Shown here: in pieces, positions 42,704-52,162 of the stretch | Numbering within the stretch: position 1 is the first letter of the stretch | How the letters are laid out: each line of letters opens with the position of its first letter | Assembly: GCA_902777125.1 (NCBI GenBank) | Contig: CACYSQ010000010.1 | Location: 55,728-119,727 of the forward strand | DNA from: Ruminococcus flavefaciens | GTDB taxonomy: Bacteria > Bacillota > Clostridia > Oscillospirales > Ruminococcaceae | DNA: 64,000 nucleotides | Reading direction: 5' to 3' | The notes under the pieces: generated by a model | Databases searched by the model: none | Told to the model about the DNA's origin: nothing | Seen by the model: the letters and a program-made list of their open reading frames with translations, nothing else | Made by a program: the position numbers and the translations under genes

Positions 42704-44203
42704 TTACTGGAGCTTTGAACTATCGACCTTTATTACCTGAACGAGGTAATCAGTGAATGAACCTGTGAAATCAGCCTGGAGGTCTGCATAGTATCTGAGA
42801 ATGATAGAAGCGTCAACAGGAGTGATCTTACCGTCGCGGTTAACATCGTCTACCCACATATCGGTATCAGTTACCTTTGAGGGATCGTTTGTGATGTCAG
42901 CAACGAAAGCAAGTGTAAGGGAAGCGTCTCTTGCATCGACCTTGCCGTCTCTGTTGAGGTCGCCTATCATGGGCTTAGCGCCGCCTGTAACGTTGATAAT
43001 GCCGTTTACAGTGGAATATGTCCACATATCGGAGTTCTTGCCGCCCTTGAAGATCTCAGCGGAAGCGATGCCGATGTGGTACTGACCGCTTGTTGCGTTT
43101 GAGGGAACGGTTACAGCGAACTTGAAGACTGCTTCGCCCTCAGTACCCTTTAACGGATCGCTGTTCTGGTCGAGACAGATGAAGCTTGCCTGACAGGTCT
43201 CCTTGTTGGACTCAACAGCAGCACCGCCGTAATTGTTGGACTCAACAGCAGCGCCGCCGTAAGCTGCGCTTGAAGAGCCGAAAGCTGTGAGCTCAAGAGG
43301 AGCATCGAGCTTGAACTTGACGTCGTAGGAGCCGACCTCCTTGTCAGCACCGGACTTGAGTTTTACCTCAACGTTGACCTTTTCGCCTGCATTAGCAGTA
43401 TAGCTGCCGAAATCGAGAACGATATCGCCTGTGGAGGGCTGAGTGTTTCCGCCGCCTACAGTGATCTTCATGGGGTTGAGCTTGAGGTTCGAGAGATCGT
43501 TGAGGTTAGCGTATCTGCCGCTTTCAGCCTCAAGAAGAAGAGCGGGATTCTTCTTTGCGTCCTTCTCGTAGTTGCAGAAGTCGATAGTGTAATCGCCTGC
43601 GGAAGTGCCCTTGGGGAAGGTAACGTCGAAGACGAATACGGGGTAATCATCGGACTTTGAACCTGTCCATGAGTAACCTCTCGGGAAGGTCTGACCGTAG
43701 CCGATGTAGTAGTTCTTTGCACCTGCGGACTCCTGATTTTCAGCGATAGTCAGGTTAGTGATGCCTGTGGGAGCGTAGTCGCCCATTTCATCGAGACCAG
43801 CTGCGAAAACGATCGCATTCTTAGTTGTGAGGGTCTCGCCCTTGGCAGAGGTAACAGTCTTGTTTTCGCTGAAATAGGGCTTAGTGGGGTCGATGAGGTC
43901 GAACTTTACGTTCTTGACATCGGAATTTGATGAATTAATCGTGATCGGGATAGCGAGAGTCTCGCAGTCGGCTGTACCTTCTGAGAGGTAAACAGCGCAG
44001 GGTACCTTAACATCGCCGGCAGCGATATCATCAGCAGAGATAATGACATTGCTTCCTTGTGAAGCGTAAGCCGAGCCTGACTGAGCATAAGCGCCTATTG
44101 TGAGGGCTTTTGTCGAGTCCGCAGCGCTGACGGTTGCCGGAAGGACGCTGAGGAGCGATGCAGCCATACATAAAGAAGTAGCTGCTGAGAGAAGTTTCTT
44201 CAT
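42704..44203 (-). CDS. Secreted protein with two cohesin-like modules and a dockerin
   Basis: 499 residues. Signal peptide (1-27), a beta-rich module of about 220 residues (30-250) and a second of about 145 (262-408) that begins DIVLDFGSYTANAGEKVNVEVKL, with strands spaced as in cohesins (FKFAVTVPSNATSGQYHIG near its end; FVFDVTFPKGTSAGDYTIDF in the first). A C-terminal dockerin (about 417-480) has loops GDLNRDGKVDARDA and DDVNRDGKITPVDA, unlike the MADAV-type dockerins of the enzymes here. This suggests an adaptor scaffoldin that docks elsewhere than the enzymes; cohesin assignment is inference. An internal 30-bp tandem duplication repeats YGGAAVESNN. Confidence 0.7.
   Translation of the reverse strand: MKKLLSAATSLCMAASLLSVLPATVSAADSTKALTIGAYAQSGSAYASQGSNVIISADDIAAGDVKVPCAVYLSEGTADCETLAIPITINSSNSDVKNVKFDLIDPTKPYFSENKTVTSAKGETLTTKNAIVFAAGLDEMGDYAPTGITNLTIAENQESAGAKNYYIGYGQTFPRGYSWTGSKSDDYPVFVFDVTFPKGTSAGDYTIDFCNYEKDAKKNPALLLEAESGRYANLNDLSNLKLNPMKITVGGGNTQPSTGDIVLDFGSYTANAGEKVNVEVKLKSGADKEVGSYDVKFKLDAPLELTAFGSSSAAYGGAAVESNNYGGAAVESNKETCQASFICLDQNSDPLKGTEGEAVFKFAVTVPSNATSGQYHIGIASAEIFKGGKNSDMWTYSTVNGIINVTGGAKPMIGDLNRDGKVDARDASLTLAFVADITNDPSKVTDTDMWVDDVNRDGKITPVDASIILRYYADLQADFTGSFTDYLVQVIKVDSSKLQ
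43203..43262 (-). repeat. 30-bp tandem duplication in the cohesin-like gene
   Basis: Two adjacent 30-bp units differing at one base encode YGGAAVESNN and YGGAAVESNK in the second module. The near identity indicates a recent in-frame duplication. Confidence 0.9.
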
Positions 44204-44290
44204 GGTAGTCAGATCCTTTCATTATATATTTTTTGACTTACAGCCGGAAGCGGCAGAGGCTGCCACCGCATTCAGGCTACTTATAATCTG

Positions 44291-44319
44291 ATTATATCAC
44301 AAAAGAGACAGCTTGTCAT
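44291..44319 (-). promoter_or_regulatory. SigA-type promoter of the cohesin-like gene
   Basis: Minus strand ATGACA, 17-nt spacer, TATAAT, about 88 bases before the ATG. Confidence 0.7.
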
Positions 44320-44424
44320 TAACGAAACGTGAACAAGTGTAATTTTACATTCCAAATTTTTGTAAACATTTTTGTGCAGCTTCAACAAATAAGCCGTGCG
44401 GAGCTGTAGTCAACGTGCCTTTGC

Positions 44425-44453
44425 TTGCAATTCTTTAAAAAATGTGGTAAAAT
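44425..44453 (+). promoter_or_regulatory. SigA-type promoter of fhs
   Basis: TTGCAA, 17-nt spacer, TAAAAT. Transcription from here crosses the inverted repeat at 44482-44593, giving a leader of about 150 nt. With the promoter at 44291 this explains the 44204-44613 gap. Confidence 0.7.
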
Positions 44454-44481
44454 ATGTTGTAAGGCTTTAGTCCATGGTTTA

Positions 44482-44593
44482 GAGTTGAGAGTTATGGTGC
44501 CTGTCTGACGGCAGACGGATTTGAATAACAGCTGCTCTCTGATTTCTTAGCTCAGTGCTAAGCATTGGAACTAAAACCTGAAACTTTCAACTC
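44482..44593. repeat. Inverted-repeat element in the fhs leader
   Basis: Arms GAGTTGAGAGTT and AACTTTCAACTC match at 11 of 12 positions, enclosing GTCTG-ACGG-CAGAC and CTTAG-CTCAGTG-CTAAG hairpins. It ends eight bases before GGAGGTAATTGTATG, the same 15-base ribosome-site-plus-start string found at carB. Confidence 0.7.
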
Positions 44594-44613
44594 ATTTCAA
44601 CGGAGGTAATTGT

Positions 44614-46293
44614 ATGTTATCCGATATTGAGATCGCTCAGAACGCGAAAATGAAAAAGATAAACGAGATCGCTGCCTCTCTCGGCATAAGCGAGGACGAC
44701 CTTGAGCCCTACGGCCACTACAAAGCCAAGCTCTCGGAAAAGCTCTACGCCAAGACCGCTTTCAAGGAGGACGGCAAGCTCATTCTCGTTACCGCTATAA
44801 ATCCCACCCCAGCCGGCGAGGGCAAGACCACAGTAAGCGTCGGACTTGCCGAGGCTATGGGCAAAATAGGCAAGAAAGCAGTCCTCGCTCTCCGTGAGCC
44901 CTCACTCGGACCGGTATTCGGCATCAAGGGCGGTGCGGCAGGCGGCGGCTATGCACAGGTCGTGCCTATGGAGGACATAAACCTCCACTTCACAGGCGAT
45001 ATGCACGCTATCACGGCTGCTAACAACCTCCTCTGCGCGATGATAGACAACCACCTCCAGCAGGGAAATGAGCTCGGCATCGACCCGAGAAGGATAATGT
45101 TCAAGCGCTGCCTCGATATGAACGACCGCGCTCTCAGGAACGTTGTCGTTGGCTTGGGCGGAAAGGCTAACGGCGTTCCGCGTGAGGACGGCTTCAACAT
45201 AACCGTTGCCTCCGAGGTAATGGCTATACTCTGCCTCGCGACCGACATCGCTGACCTGAAGGAGAGACTGGGCAATATCCTCGTTGCCTACACCTACAGC
45301 GGCGAGCCCGTATTTGCAAGACAGACAGGTGCCTGCGGTGCGATGACAGCGCTTCTCAAGGACGCTCTCAAGCCCAATCTCGTGCAGACACTCGAGAACA
45401 ATCCCGCCTTTATCCACGGCGGTCCCTTTGCGAATATCGCTCACGGCTGCAACTCCATACGCGCTACAAAGCTCGCTCTGAAACTGGGCGATTACTGTAT
45501 AACCGAGGCTGGCTTCGGCTCTGACCTCGGAGCAGAGAAATTCTTCGATATCAAGTGCCGTTTCGGCGGACTGAAACCTGCCTGCGTGGTGCTTGTTGCC
45601 ACGATAAGGGCTCTGAAATACAACGGCGGCGTTCAGAAGAACGACCTCGCCAAGGAGAATATGTGGGCGCTCGAAAAGGGCATCGTGAACCTCCGCACCC
45701 ACATCGAGAATATGCACAAGTACCACGTTCCGGTAGTCGTTGCGATAAACCGTTTCAGCACCGATACTGCTGCCGAGATAGAGTTCGTGGAGAAATACTG
45801 CGCCGAAATGGGCGTTGAGGTATCCATGTGCGAGGTCTTCGCAAAGGGCGGCGAGGGCGGAAAGGAGCTTGCCGAGAAGGTGTGCGAGACCATACGCTTC
45901 TGCTCTGAGGACGGCTCGGCGTTCAAGCCTCTCTACAGCACGAACCTCCCCATTAAGGACAAGGTCGAGACTATCGCCAAGGAGATATACCGTGCCGACG
46001 GAGTTGTCTACACTCCGCAGGCTGAAAAGGCTATCAGGGAGATAGAGGGCATAGGCTTCCGCGATCTTCCTGTTTGCATAGCCAAGACACAGTATTCGCT
46101 CTCGGATAACCCTGCCCTGCTAGGCAAGCCGAAGAATTTCAACATCACTGTCCGCGATGCGAGACTTTCCTCCGGCGCAGGCTTCGTTGTTATCTATACG
46201 GGAGATATCCTCACTATGCCGGGACTTCCCAAGAGCCCCTCGGCGCTGAATATCGACTGCGACAACAACGGCAATATATCAGGACTTTTCTGA
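44614..46293 (+). CDS. fhs: Formate--tetrahydrofolate ligase
   Basis: ATP-dependent formation of 10-formyl-THF for purine and one-carbon metabolism. The 559 residues are full family length with the P-loop [10 protein letters not shown] (about 64-73), [22 protein letters not shown] region, [11 protein letters not shown] and [11 protein letters not shown]. By itself it does not imply acetogenesis. Five-base overlap-free spacing (one base) to tsaE suggests co-transcription. Confidence 0.97.
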   Translation: MLSDIEIAQNAKMKKINEIAASLGISEDDLEPYGHYKAKLSEKLYAKTAFKEDGKLILVTAINPTPAGEGKTTVSVGLAEAMGKIGKKAVLALREPSLGPVFGIKGGAAGGGYAQVVPMEDINLHFTGDMHAITAANNLLCAMIDNHLQQGNELGIDPRRIMFKRCLDMNDRALRNVVVGLGGKANGVPREDGFNITVASEVMAILCLATDIADLKERLGNILVAYTYSGEPVFARQTGACGAMTALLKDALKPNLVQTLENNPAFIHGGPFANIAHGCNSIRATKLALKLGDYCITEAGFGSDLGAEKFFDIKCRFGGLKPACVVLVATIRALKYNGGVQKNDLAKENMWALEKGIVNLRTHIENMHKYHVPVVVAINRFSTDTAAEIEFVEKYCAEMGVEVSMCEVFAKGGEGGKELAEKVCETIRFCSEDGSAFKPLYSTNLPIKDKVETIAKEIYRADGVVYTPQAEKAIREIEGIGFRDLPVCIAKTQYSLSDNPALLGKPKNFNITVRDARLSSGAGFVVIYTGDILTMPGLPKSPSALNIDCDNNGNISGLF

Positions 46294-46294
46294 T

Positions 46295-46738
46295 ATGATA
46301 AGAATTGTTACCCATTCCCCGGAGGAGACCATAGCTGCGGCTGAAAAGCTGGGCAGACTTCTAGGTCCGGGGGACATGATAGCCTACAAGGGCGGGCTCG
46401 GTGCCGGAAAGACCACCTTTACACGAGGCATAGCCCTCGGAATGGGACTCGGGGACGAGGTATCCTCCCCGACCTTTGCGCTGGTCAACGAGTACCGCGG
46501 CGATAAGATGAACCTCTACCACTTCGATATGTACCGCATAATGACCGAGGAGGGACTGGAGTCCACAGGCTTCTACGATTACCCCTTCGAGGATAACGTT
46601 GCAGCGGTTGAGTGGTCGGAGAATATCGCTGAGTTCCTGCCGAAGGACACCATATACGTCACGATCAGCACCCTTGGTGAGAATGACCGTGAGATAATCA
46701 TTGAGGACGGTGAAAGATTTGCTCATTCTTGGGATTGA
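46295..46738 (+). CDS. tsaE: tRNA threonylcarbamoyladenosine biosynthesis ATPase TsaE
   Basis: Small P-loop ATPase needed with TsaB and TsaD for t6A37 on ANN-decoding tRNAs. The 147 residues show GLGAGKTTFTRGIA, SSPTFALVNEY and HFDMYR. It overlaps tsaB by 29 bases. Confidence 0.95.
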   Translation: MIRIVTHSPEETIAAAEKLGRLLGPGDMIAYKGGLGAGKTTFTRGIALGMGLGDEVSSPTFALVNEYRGDKMNLYHFDMYRIMTEEGLESTGFYDYPFEDNVAAVEWSENIAEFLPKDTIYVTISTLGENDREIIIEDGERFAHSWD

Positions 46739-47411
46739 CACCTCCGGAAAGACCGCTTCTGCGGCGCTTTTCGATACTGATACCGAGATCTTCCTCGCAC
46801 AGACCTCGCTCTATACCACCAAGACCCATTCTCAGGTGATAATGCCTATGGTCAAGGACATAGTCGCACAGTCGGGAAAGAAGCTTTCCGATATCGGGAG
46901 GTTCGCAGCCGCAAACGGTCCCGGCTCCTATACCGGACTGAGGATAGGTGTTGCGGCGCTGAAGGCACTGTGCTTCGGACTTGACGCTGAGTGCTGCGGA
47001 GTTTCCACACTGCTGGGGCTTGCCTGCAACAATATCGCGCACAAGGGCGATATCTGTTCCGTTATGAATGCGAGAGGAGAGCTTGTCTACAGCTGCCTCT
47101 ACAGGAGTGACGGCTATGCGGTCGAGGCTCTTACGGAGGAACGCCTCATCTCACGCGATGAGCTCGCTCAGGAGCTCGCAATGAACGGCAGGGAAGTGCT
47201 TCTCTGCGGCGACGGTGCAGGTGACTTTTTCACGGCTTACAGCTCCCCGATGTTCACGATAGCACCGCCCTATGCGAGATTGCAGAACGCCGCAGGGGTA
47301 TGCCTTGCGGGAGCTTCTCTGAAACCGGCAGCGCCTGACGAGCTGGAGGTCAGCTATCTCCAGAAGGTCAAGGCTGAAAAAGACCTTGAGGAACAGCGTT
47401 CAGTAAAATGA
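46710..47411 (+). CDS. tsaB: tRNA threonylcarbamoyladenosine biosynthesis protein TsaB
   Basis: Partner of TsaD in t6A synthesis. About 233 residues with ILGIDTSGKTASAAL, a GPGSYTGLRIG motif and the FGLDAECCGVSTL segment, all family marks. The start is uncertain: GTG 46710 and TTG 46719 are both in frame behind GAGGACGGTGA; the TTG would give the MLILGID start typical of TsaB. I report the GTG. Confidence 0.93.
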   Translation: MKDLLILGIDTSGKTASAALFDTDTEIFLAQTSLYTTKTHSQVIMPMVKDIVAQSGKKLSDIGRFAAANGPGSYTGLRIGVAALKALCFGLDAECCGVSTLLGLACNNIAHKGDICSVMNARGELVYSCLYRSDGYAVEALTEERLISRDELAQELAMNGREVLLCGDGAGDFFTAYSSPMFTIAPPYARLQNAAGVCLAGASLKPAAPDELEVSYLQKVKAEKDLEEQRSVK

Positions 47412-47418
47412 GGATGCA

Positions 47419-47590
47419 GGGGACGGCGTCCCACGAATTACAGGCAAACCACCGGTAACGGTGCGTAGGGACGTCCTTTGGACGTCCGCTGTCGAATGAA
47501 GCCCCTGAAAAACGCTGTCCGCGGGCGGGAACGTATCGTCACGCTATAAATAAAATGAACCGATATGGGCTGATGCGGAATCAGTCCCTA
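47419..47590. repeat. GTAGGG-family palindromes before rpiB
   Basis: Units GGGGACGGCGTCCC (near 47419-47432) and GTAGGGACGTCC-TTT-GGACGTCC (47465-47487), plus a looser CAGTCCCTAC end near 47583-47592. The 47412-47611 gap holds nothing else clear. Confidence 0.6.
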
Positions 47591-47611
47591 CAAGGATAAA
47601 GGAGTGATATC

Positions 47612-48046
47612 ATGATAGCAATTGGCTGTGACCACGCAGGAGTGGAACTGAAAAAGGCAGTCATCGCCTATTTGGAGGAAAAGGGCTTTGAGCTCATGGA
47701 TATGGGCACTGACGGTGAGCCCTGCGATTACCCTGATATGGCGGAAAAGGTCTGTAAGGAGATAACCTCCGGCAAGTGCGAAAAGGGCATTCTCATCTGC
47801 GGCACGGGCATCGGTATGTCCATGGCTGCCAACAAGATCAAGGGCATAAGAGCTGCGCTCTGCTCGGACTCTTTCTCAACGAAGTTCACCCGTCTGCACA
47901 ATGACGCCAACGTTATGTGCATGGGCGCAAGAGTCCTCGGAAGCGGTCTTGCCTGCGAGCTGGCTGAGATATTCCTCACCACCGGTTTTGAGGGCGGACG
48001 TCACCAGCGCCGCGTTGACCTTATCACTGCACTCGAAAACAAGTGA
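47612..48046 (+). CDS. rpiB: Ribose 5-phosphate isomerase B
   Basis: Interconverts ribose and ribulose 5-phosphate. The 144 residues show the LacAB/RpiB signature: IGCDHAGVELK, CDYPDMAEKV, ILICGTGIGMSMAANKI and GARVLGSGLA. AAAGGAG precedes the ATG. Its stop overlaps the GTG start of the next gene. Confidence 0.95.
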   Translation: MIAIGCDHAGVELKKAVIAYLEEKGFELMDMGTDGEPCDYPDMAEKVCKEITSGKCEKGILICGTGIGMSMAANKIKGIRAALCSDSFSTKFTRLHNDANVMCMGARVLGSGLACELAEIFLTTGFEGGRHQRRVDLITALENK

Positions 48047-48576
48047 GCAGCTTTGAGACTGAAAGGCTGATATGCCGTCCGTTTTCGGACAGCGATGCGG
48101 AGGATATGCTGCGGAACTGGGCTGCCGATCCGGACATTCAGAATGAGTACGGTGAGCCTGTTTACAGCGATATTACGCAGGTTAGTGAGCTTCTCAGAGA
48201 GTATACAGCAGGTGAGAAGTCGAGGTACCGCTGGGCAGTCGTTGAGAGGTCGAGCGGGGGAAATATCGGACAGATAGCCTTCTGCAAGCTCTGGGAGGAC
48301 TGCCGTACTGCCGAGATCGAATACTGTATCGGAAAGCGCTTCTGGGGCAAAGGCTATGCCGGTGAAGCGCTGGCAGGACTTATCAGGTACGCCTTTGAAA
48401 ATACCGGATTTGAACGCCTTGAAGCCTACCACAGAGCAGAAAACCTGAAGTCCGGACGAGTGCTTGAAAAATCAGCAATGCATAAAACAGATACAGTACA
48501 GAGGTTCGTCAGGGAGGGCGTGATACCCGATGGCGAGGTCTGCTACTGTATCGAAAGATATGAATATAAACTATAA
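48043..48576 (+). CDS. GNAT family N-acetyltransferase
   Basis: 177 residues of the RimJ/RimL type: [19 protein letters not shown] at the start, [23 protein letters not shown] carrying the CoA-binding Q/R-x-x-G-x-G/A loop, and the [21 protein letters not shown] end. Substrate unknown. The GTG start overlaps the rpiB stop (GTGA), implying coupled translation. Confidence 0.88.
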   Translation: MSSFETERLICRPFSDSDAEDMLRNWAADPDIQNEYGEPVYSDITQVSELLREYTAGEKSRYRWAVVERSSGGNIGQIAFCKLWEDCRTAEIEYCIGKRFWGKGYAGEALAGLIRYAFENTGFERLEAYHRAENLKSGRVLEKSAMHKTDTVQRFVREGVIPDGEVCYCIERYEYKL

Positions 48577-48593
48577 TGAAAGGAGCTGTTGGT

Positions 48594-49223
48594 ATGGGAG
48601 AGTTACATATCATCGACCACCCGCTTGTACAGCACAAGATCACACTTTTAAGAGACAAAAATACAGGAACTAAGGAGTTCCGCGAGCTCGTTTCCGAGAT
48701 CGCAATGTTCATCTGCTATGAGGCTACACGCGATCTTCCTCTGAAGGAGATCGAAATGGAGACACCTCTTGCAGTCGCAAAGTCAAAGATAATCTCAGGC
48801 AGAAAGCTCGCCTTCATACCGATACTCCGTGCAGGACTTGGCATGATAGACGGCGTGACACAGCTCGTTCCTGCGGCTAAGATAGGTCATATCGGCATTT
48901 TCCGCGACCCACAGTCCCACGAGTCTGTGAAGTATTACTCAAAGCTCCCGGAGGATATTTCCGAGCGTGACGCGATAATCGTTGACCCCATGCTCGCGAC
49001 CGGAAATTCCGCAGTTGCAGCCATAACCGAGCTTAAAAGCCTCGGTGTCAAGCACATCAAGTTCATGTGCATAATCTGCTCGCCGGAGGGCGTTGAGGCT
49101 GTAAGGACAGCTCACCCGGACGTTGAGATATACGCAGGCGCAATGGATCAGGGACTTAATGAAGATAAGTATATAGTTCCCGGTATAGGCGATGCAGGAG
49201 ACCGTATTTTCGGAACAAAGTAA
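48594..49223 (+). CDS. upp: Uracil phosphoribosyltransferase
   Basis: Salvages uracil to UMP. The 209 residues contain [24 protein letters not shown] and the PRPP loop [13 protein letters not shown], with the C-terminal [13 protein letters not shown]. The ATG at 48594 is set by AAAGGAG; six upstream codons read leader. Complements the de novo pathway at 10-17.6 kb, but no PyrR leader is visible here. Confidence 0.96.
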   Translation: MGELHIIDHPLVQHKITLLRDKNTGTKEFRELVSEIAMFICYEATRDLPLKEIEMETPLAVAKSKIISGRKLAFIPILRAGLGMIDGVTQLVPAAKIGHIGIFRDPQSHESVKYYSKLPEDISERDAIIVDPMLATGNSAVAAITELKSLGVKHIKFMCIICSPEGVEAVRTAHPDVEIYAGAMDQGLNEDKYIVPGIGDAGDRIFGTK

Positions 49224-49228
49224 GCTTG

Positions 49229-49251
49229 TGGGGACGGAGCATATCCGTCCC
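49229..49251. repeat. Palindromic repeat after upp
   Basis: GGGGACGGA-GCATA-TCCGTCCC; a GTAGGG-family core. It may also help terminate upp, although few T residues follow. Confidence 0.5.
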
Positions 49252-49322
49252 TTGCTTGTTTAACAGCTTCATATCGCCGCAAAGGGAACTCGGAAGGAAA
49301 TAAAGATAAGGATGTGATACCG

Positions 49323-50324
49323 ATGTCAGATATAATCGAAATAAAAAACATAACAAAGGAATTCAAGGTACTCAACCGCCGTGAAGGTCTGCTCGGCAGC
49401 TTCAAGGACTTGTTTTCGCGCAATTACAAGACCGTCCGTGCCGTTGACAATATCAGTATGACGGTGGGACAGGGCGAGATAGTCGGCTACCTCGGACCGA
49501 ACGGTGCAGGCAAATCAACGACGATAAAGATGATGACAGGCGTTCTCGAACCGACCTCCGGAGAGATACTCGTCGGCGGGAGCATACCCTACAAAAACCG
49601 CACCAAAAATGCTCAGGAGATAGGCGTTGTCTTCGGACAGCGTTCGCAGCTTTGGTGGGCGCTGCCGCTTGTGGAGTCGTTCAGGATACTCCGCGATATC
49701 TACCAGATACCCGAGCAGAATTACAAGGATATGCTGGAGCTTTACCAGTCCCTTGTGGATATCGAGCCGCTTCTGCACAAGCCGGTAAGACAGATGTCAC
49801 TCGGTCAGCGTACCCTCAGCGACATACTCGCGGCTTTCCTCCACGACCCGAAGATAGTTTTCCTCGATGAGCCGACCATAGGTCTCGATGTCTCGATGAA
49901 GGCGAAGATACGCACTCTTATCCACGCTCTCAACCGTGAGAAGAAGACCACAGTTATCCTCACAACTCACGATATGGGCGATGTTGACGCACTCTGCCGC
50001 CGTATCGTCATCATCGACAAGGGCAAGATGCTCTACGACAACGACATAGAACACCTGAAAAGCTTCTTCGGCTCATACCGCACACTGAAAGTCCGTGCGG
50101 ACGGCGACCTCAGGGAGCAGGCGGAGGTCATACAGGGCGAGCTGCCTGACATGAAGGTATGGGCTGACGACGAGTGGATATCGGTGCTTGTGGACGAGGA
50201 AAAGGCGAAGGTGCTCGATGTTCTCGGAAAGCTCCAGCAGTCACACAGCATACGCGACATGAAGCTCGAGGAGATATCGACCGAGGAGGTCATCAAGAAG
50301 ATATACGAGGAGGGCGTGAAATGA
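49323..50324 (+). CDS. ABC transporter ATP-binding protein
   Basis: ATPase of an ABC-2 type exporter. The 333 residues carry Walker A GPNGAGKST, a Q-loop (VFGQRSQLWW), signature MSLGQR in place of LSGGQ, Walker B KIVFLDEP, switch His in LTTHD and a C-terminal domain of about 80 residues. The QLWW segment and layout match ATPases paired with DUF990-type permeases. The start at 49323 is preferred over a GTG three codons upstream. Two permease genes follow with overlap or short gaps. Confidence 0.93.
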   Translation: MSDIIEIKNITKEFKVLNRREGLLGSFKDLFSRNYKTVRAVDNISMTVGQGEIVGYLGPNGAGKSTTIKMMTGVLEPTSGEILVGGSIPYKNRTKNAQEIGVVFGQRSQLWWALPLVESFRILRDIYQIPEQNYKDMLELYQSLVDIEPLLHKPVRQMSLGQRTLSDILAAFLHDPKIVFLDEPTIGLDVSMKAKIRTLIHALNREKKTTVILTTHDMGDVDALCRRIVIIDKGKMLYDNDIEHLKSFFGSYRTLKVRADGDLREQAEVIQGELPDMKVWADDEWISVLVDEEKAKVLDVLGKLQQSHSIRDMKLEEISTEEVIKKIYEEGVK

Positions 50325-51124
50325 AGCTGAAAAAGTACCTCACGCTCACCCGTGCAGGCATAATCGAGGCATTGCAGTTCAGACTTTCGGCGTTCATAAT
50401 GGTGGTCGGGAACATACTCTACCTCATCATCGTCTACTTCCTGTGGAAGGCTATCTACGCTTCCTCCGGGAGCGACGTCGTCAACGGCATGACCTTTCAC
50501 GATACCCTCATCTACCTCGTTCTTGCGACCGCACTTTTCAATTTCATGGAGATGTACACGGTATGGCAGATGGGAAGGAGCATTCAGAGCGGAAAGATAG
50601 TCCTCGACCTGATAAAGCCGATGAACTGCCGGAGCTACCTCTTTTGGAGCTATTCCGGAAACTTCGTGGTGAACTTCTTCTTCACCTTCCTCCCCACCTT
50701 TATAATAGTATCCGCAGTAACGGACGGCGCAGTACCTCTCGGCATAAATCTGCTGTATTTCGTCTGTTCCGTGGTCATGGCGATAGTCATAAACTACAGC
50801 ATCGACTTCTTCGTGGGAACTATCTGCGTTTACACGGAGTCGATATGGGGCATAAACATCATGAAGCAGGTCGTAGTGAGACTTCTCTCAGGCGCGATGA
50901 TACCGATAGCCTTCTTCCCGGAGGCTCTGCGTTCAGTGATATACTACCTGCCCTTCCAGTGGATATACAATGCGCCGCTGACGCTTCTGCTTGACGGCTC
51001 TCCCGGTACGGACAAGGTGCTCGAAGTCCTCGGGACGCAACTCATATGGTGCGTTGTGATGACGGTCCTCAGCAAGCTCTTTTGGAGGTTCTCGCTGAGA
51101 CAGATTACGGTGAACGGAGGCTGA
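50321..51124 (+). CDS. ABC-2 type permease (first subunit)
   Basis: 267 residues with six hydrophobic helices. The ATG overlaps the stop of the ATPase gene (ATGA). Layout TRAGIIEALQFRLSAFIMVVG and a conserved PFQWIYNAP end match the DUF990-like permeases that pair with the ATPase upstream. Substrate unknown; lipids, peptides or antimicrobials are possible. Confidence 0.88.
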   Translation: MKLKKYLTLTRAGIIEALQFRLSAFIMVVGNILYLIIVYFLWKAIYASSGSDVVNGMTFHDTLIYLVLATALFNFMEMYTVWQMGRSIQSGKIVLDLIKPMNCRSYLFWSYSGNFVVNFFFTFLPTFIIVSAVTDGAVPLGINLLYFVCSVVMAIVINYSIDFFVGTICVYTESIWGINIMKQVVVRLLSGAMIPIAFFPEALRSVIYYLPFQWIYNAPLTLLLDGSPGTDKVLEVLGTQLIWCVVMTVLSKLFWRFSLRQITVNGG

Positions 51125-51128
51125 GCTT

Positions 51129-51932
51129 ATGAAAAGAAAGGGATTACGCTTTTACCTCCGCATCTACCGCAAGATACTCGCGCAGGATATCAAGAGCAAG
51201 ATGAGCTACCGTGCGGACTTCATCATCTCCACGATAGGCATGATATTCACCAATATCGCGGGCTTTGTGAGCTTCTGGATACTGTTCCGGAGCTTCCCCT
51301 CGATAAACGGCTGGAGCTACCACGAAATGCTGTTCCTCTACGGCTTCTCGCTCGTCTCGCTCACGCCGGTGCAGTGCCTTTTCGACAACAACTGGTCGCT
51401 GCGGCAGTACGTCTACACGGGCGATTTCATTAAATACTGCTTCCGTCCGATAAACCTGTTCTTCTACTTTCAGTCGGAGGTTTTCGACATCAAGGGACTG
51501 GGACAGCTTGCATTCGGCATTGCAACTATCGCCTACTCATGGAGCAAGATAGGACTCGGCTTTTCGGCACTGATGCTGCTGAAGCTCATAGTGTTCCTGC
51601 TGACAGCCTCGCTCATCATGATAGCCATGCAGAATGCGGCTGCGGCAACGTGCTTCTGGATACAGAATTCGTTCTATGTGCTTGACCTTGCCTTCGGCAT
51701 GAAGGACTACGCAAAGTACCCGATAACGATATTCAGTACGGTGTTCAAATTCATCTTCACGTTCGTAGTACCGATAGCGTTCATAGCCTATTATCCGAGC
51801 CTTGTTATACTTCGTCCGGACGAGATACCGCTGCTCTCGTGGCTCTCGCCGCTGGTGGGGATAGTGTTCTTCTATCTGAGCTATAGGTTCTGGATGTACG
51901 GTGCAATGAAATACAGCGGAACAGGTTCATGA
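51129..51932 (+). CDS. ABC-2 type permease (second subunit)
   Basis: 267 residues, six helices, related in layout to its neighbour (LAQDIKSKMSYRADFIISTIG; FRPINLFFYFQSEVFD). With the ATPase and first permease it would form a heterodimeric exporter. Confidence 0.87.
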   Translation: MKRKGLRFYLRIYRKILAQDIKSKMSYRADFIISTIGMIFTNIAGFVSFWILFRSFPSINGWSYHEMLFLYGFSLVSLTPVQCLFDNNWSLRQYVYTGDFIKYCFRPINLFFYFQSEVFDIKGLGQLAFGIATIAYSWSKIGLGFSALMLLKLIVFLLTASLIMIAMQNAAAATCFWIQNSFYVLDLAFGMKDYAKYPITIFSTVFKFIFTFVVPIAFIAYYPSLVILRPDEIPLLSWLSPLVGIVFFYLSYRFWMYGAMKYSGTGS

Positions 51933-51944
51933 ATTAGGAGCTGA

Positions 51945-52075
51945 GTGATCAGAAAGCAGAAATCAGTTCTTAGTTAAGAGTGCATAGTGCTTAGTAGGGG
52001 CGCATTCCGTGCACCCGGAGTTAACGTACAGGCAACAAGAACCATTTGCCGGGGCGGATAATATCCGCCCCTACT
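51945..52075. repeat. Composite repeat upstream of cysK
   Basis: The left part (51950-52000) is homologous to the left end of the MITE-like element at 42369: CAGAAAGCAGAAATCAGTTC then TTAGTT-x-AGAGTGCATAG. Inside are TAGGGGCGCATTCCGTGCACCC and GGGGCGGATAATATCCGCCC-CTAC. The right terminal repeat is missing; the CCCCTAC end abuts the cysK -35 hexamer. Confidence 0.65.
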
Positions 52076-52103
52076 TGCATTTTCCGGAGGCTTGTGTTAT
52101 AAT
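52075..52103 (+). promoter_or_regulatory. SigA-type promoter of cysK
   Basis: TTGCAT, 17-nt spacer, TATAAT, starting at the last bases of the repeat. A CCCGG-TATAGT-CCGGG hairpin follows in the leader (near 52126-52140). Confidence 0.75.
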
Positions 52104-52162
52104 GTAAGTGTATAACACAGCACTCCCGGTATAGTCCGGGAAAAGATAACGATCGGAGCATA

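Noticed and set aside
44902-45726. 274-codon minus-strand frame
   Set aside because: Antisense to the conserved core of fhs; no independent support.
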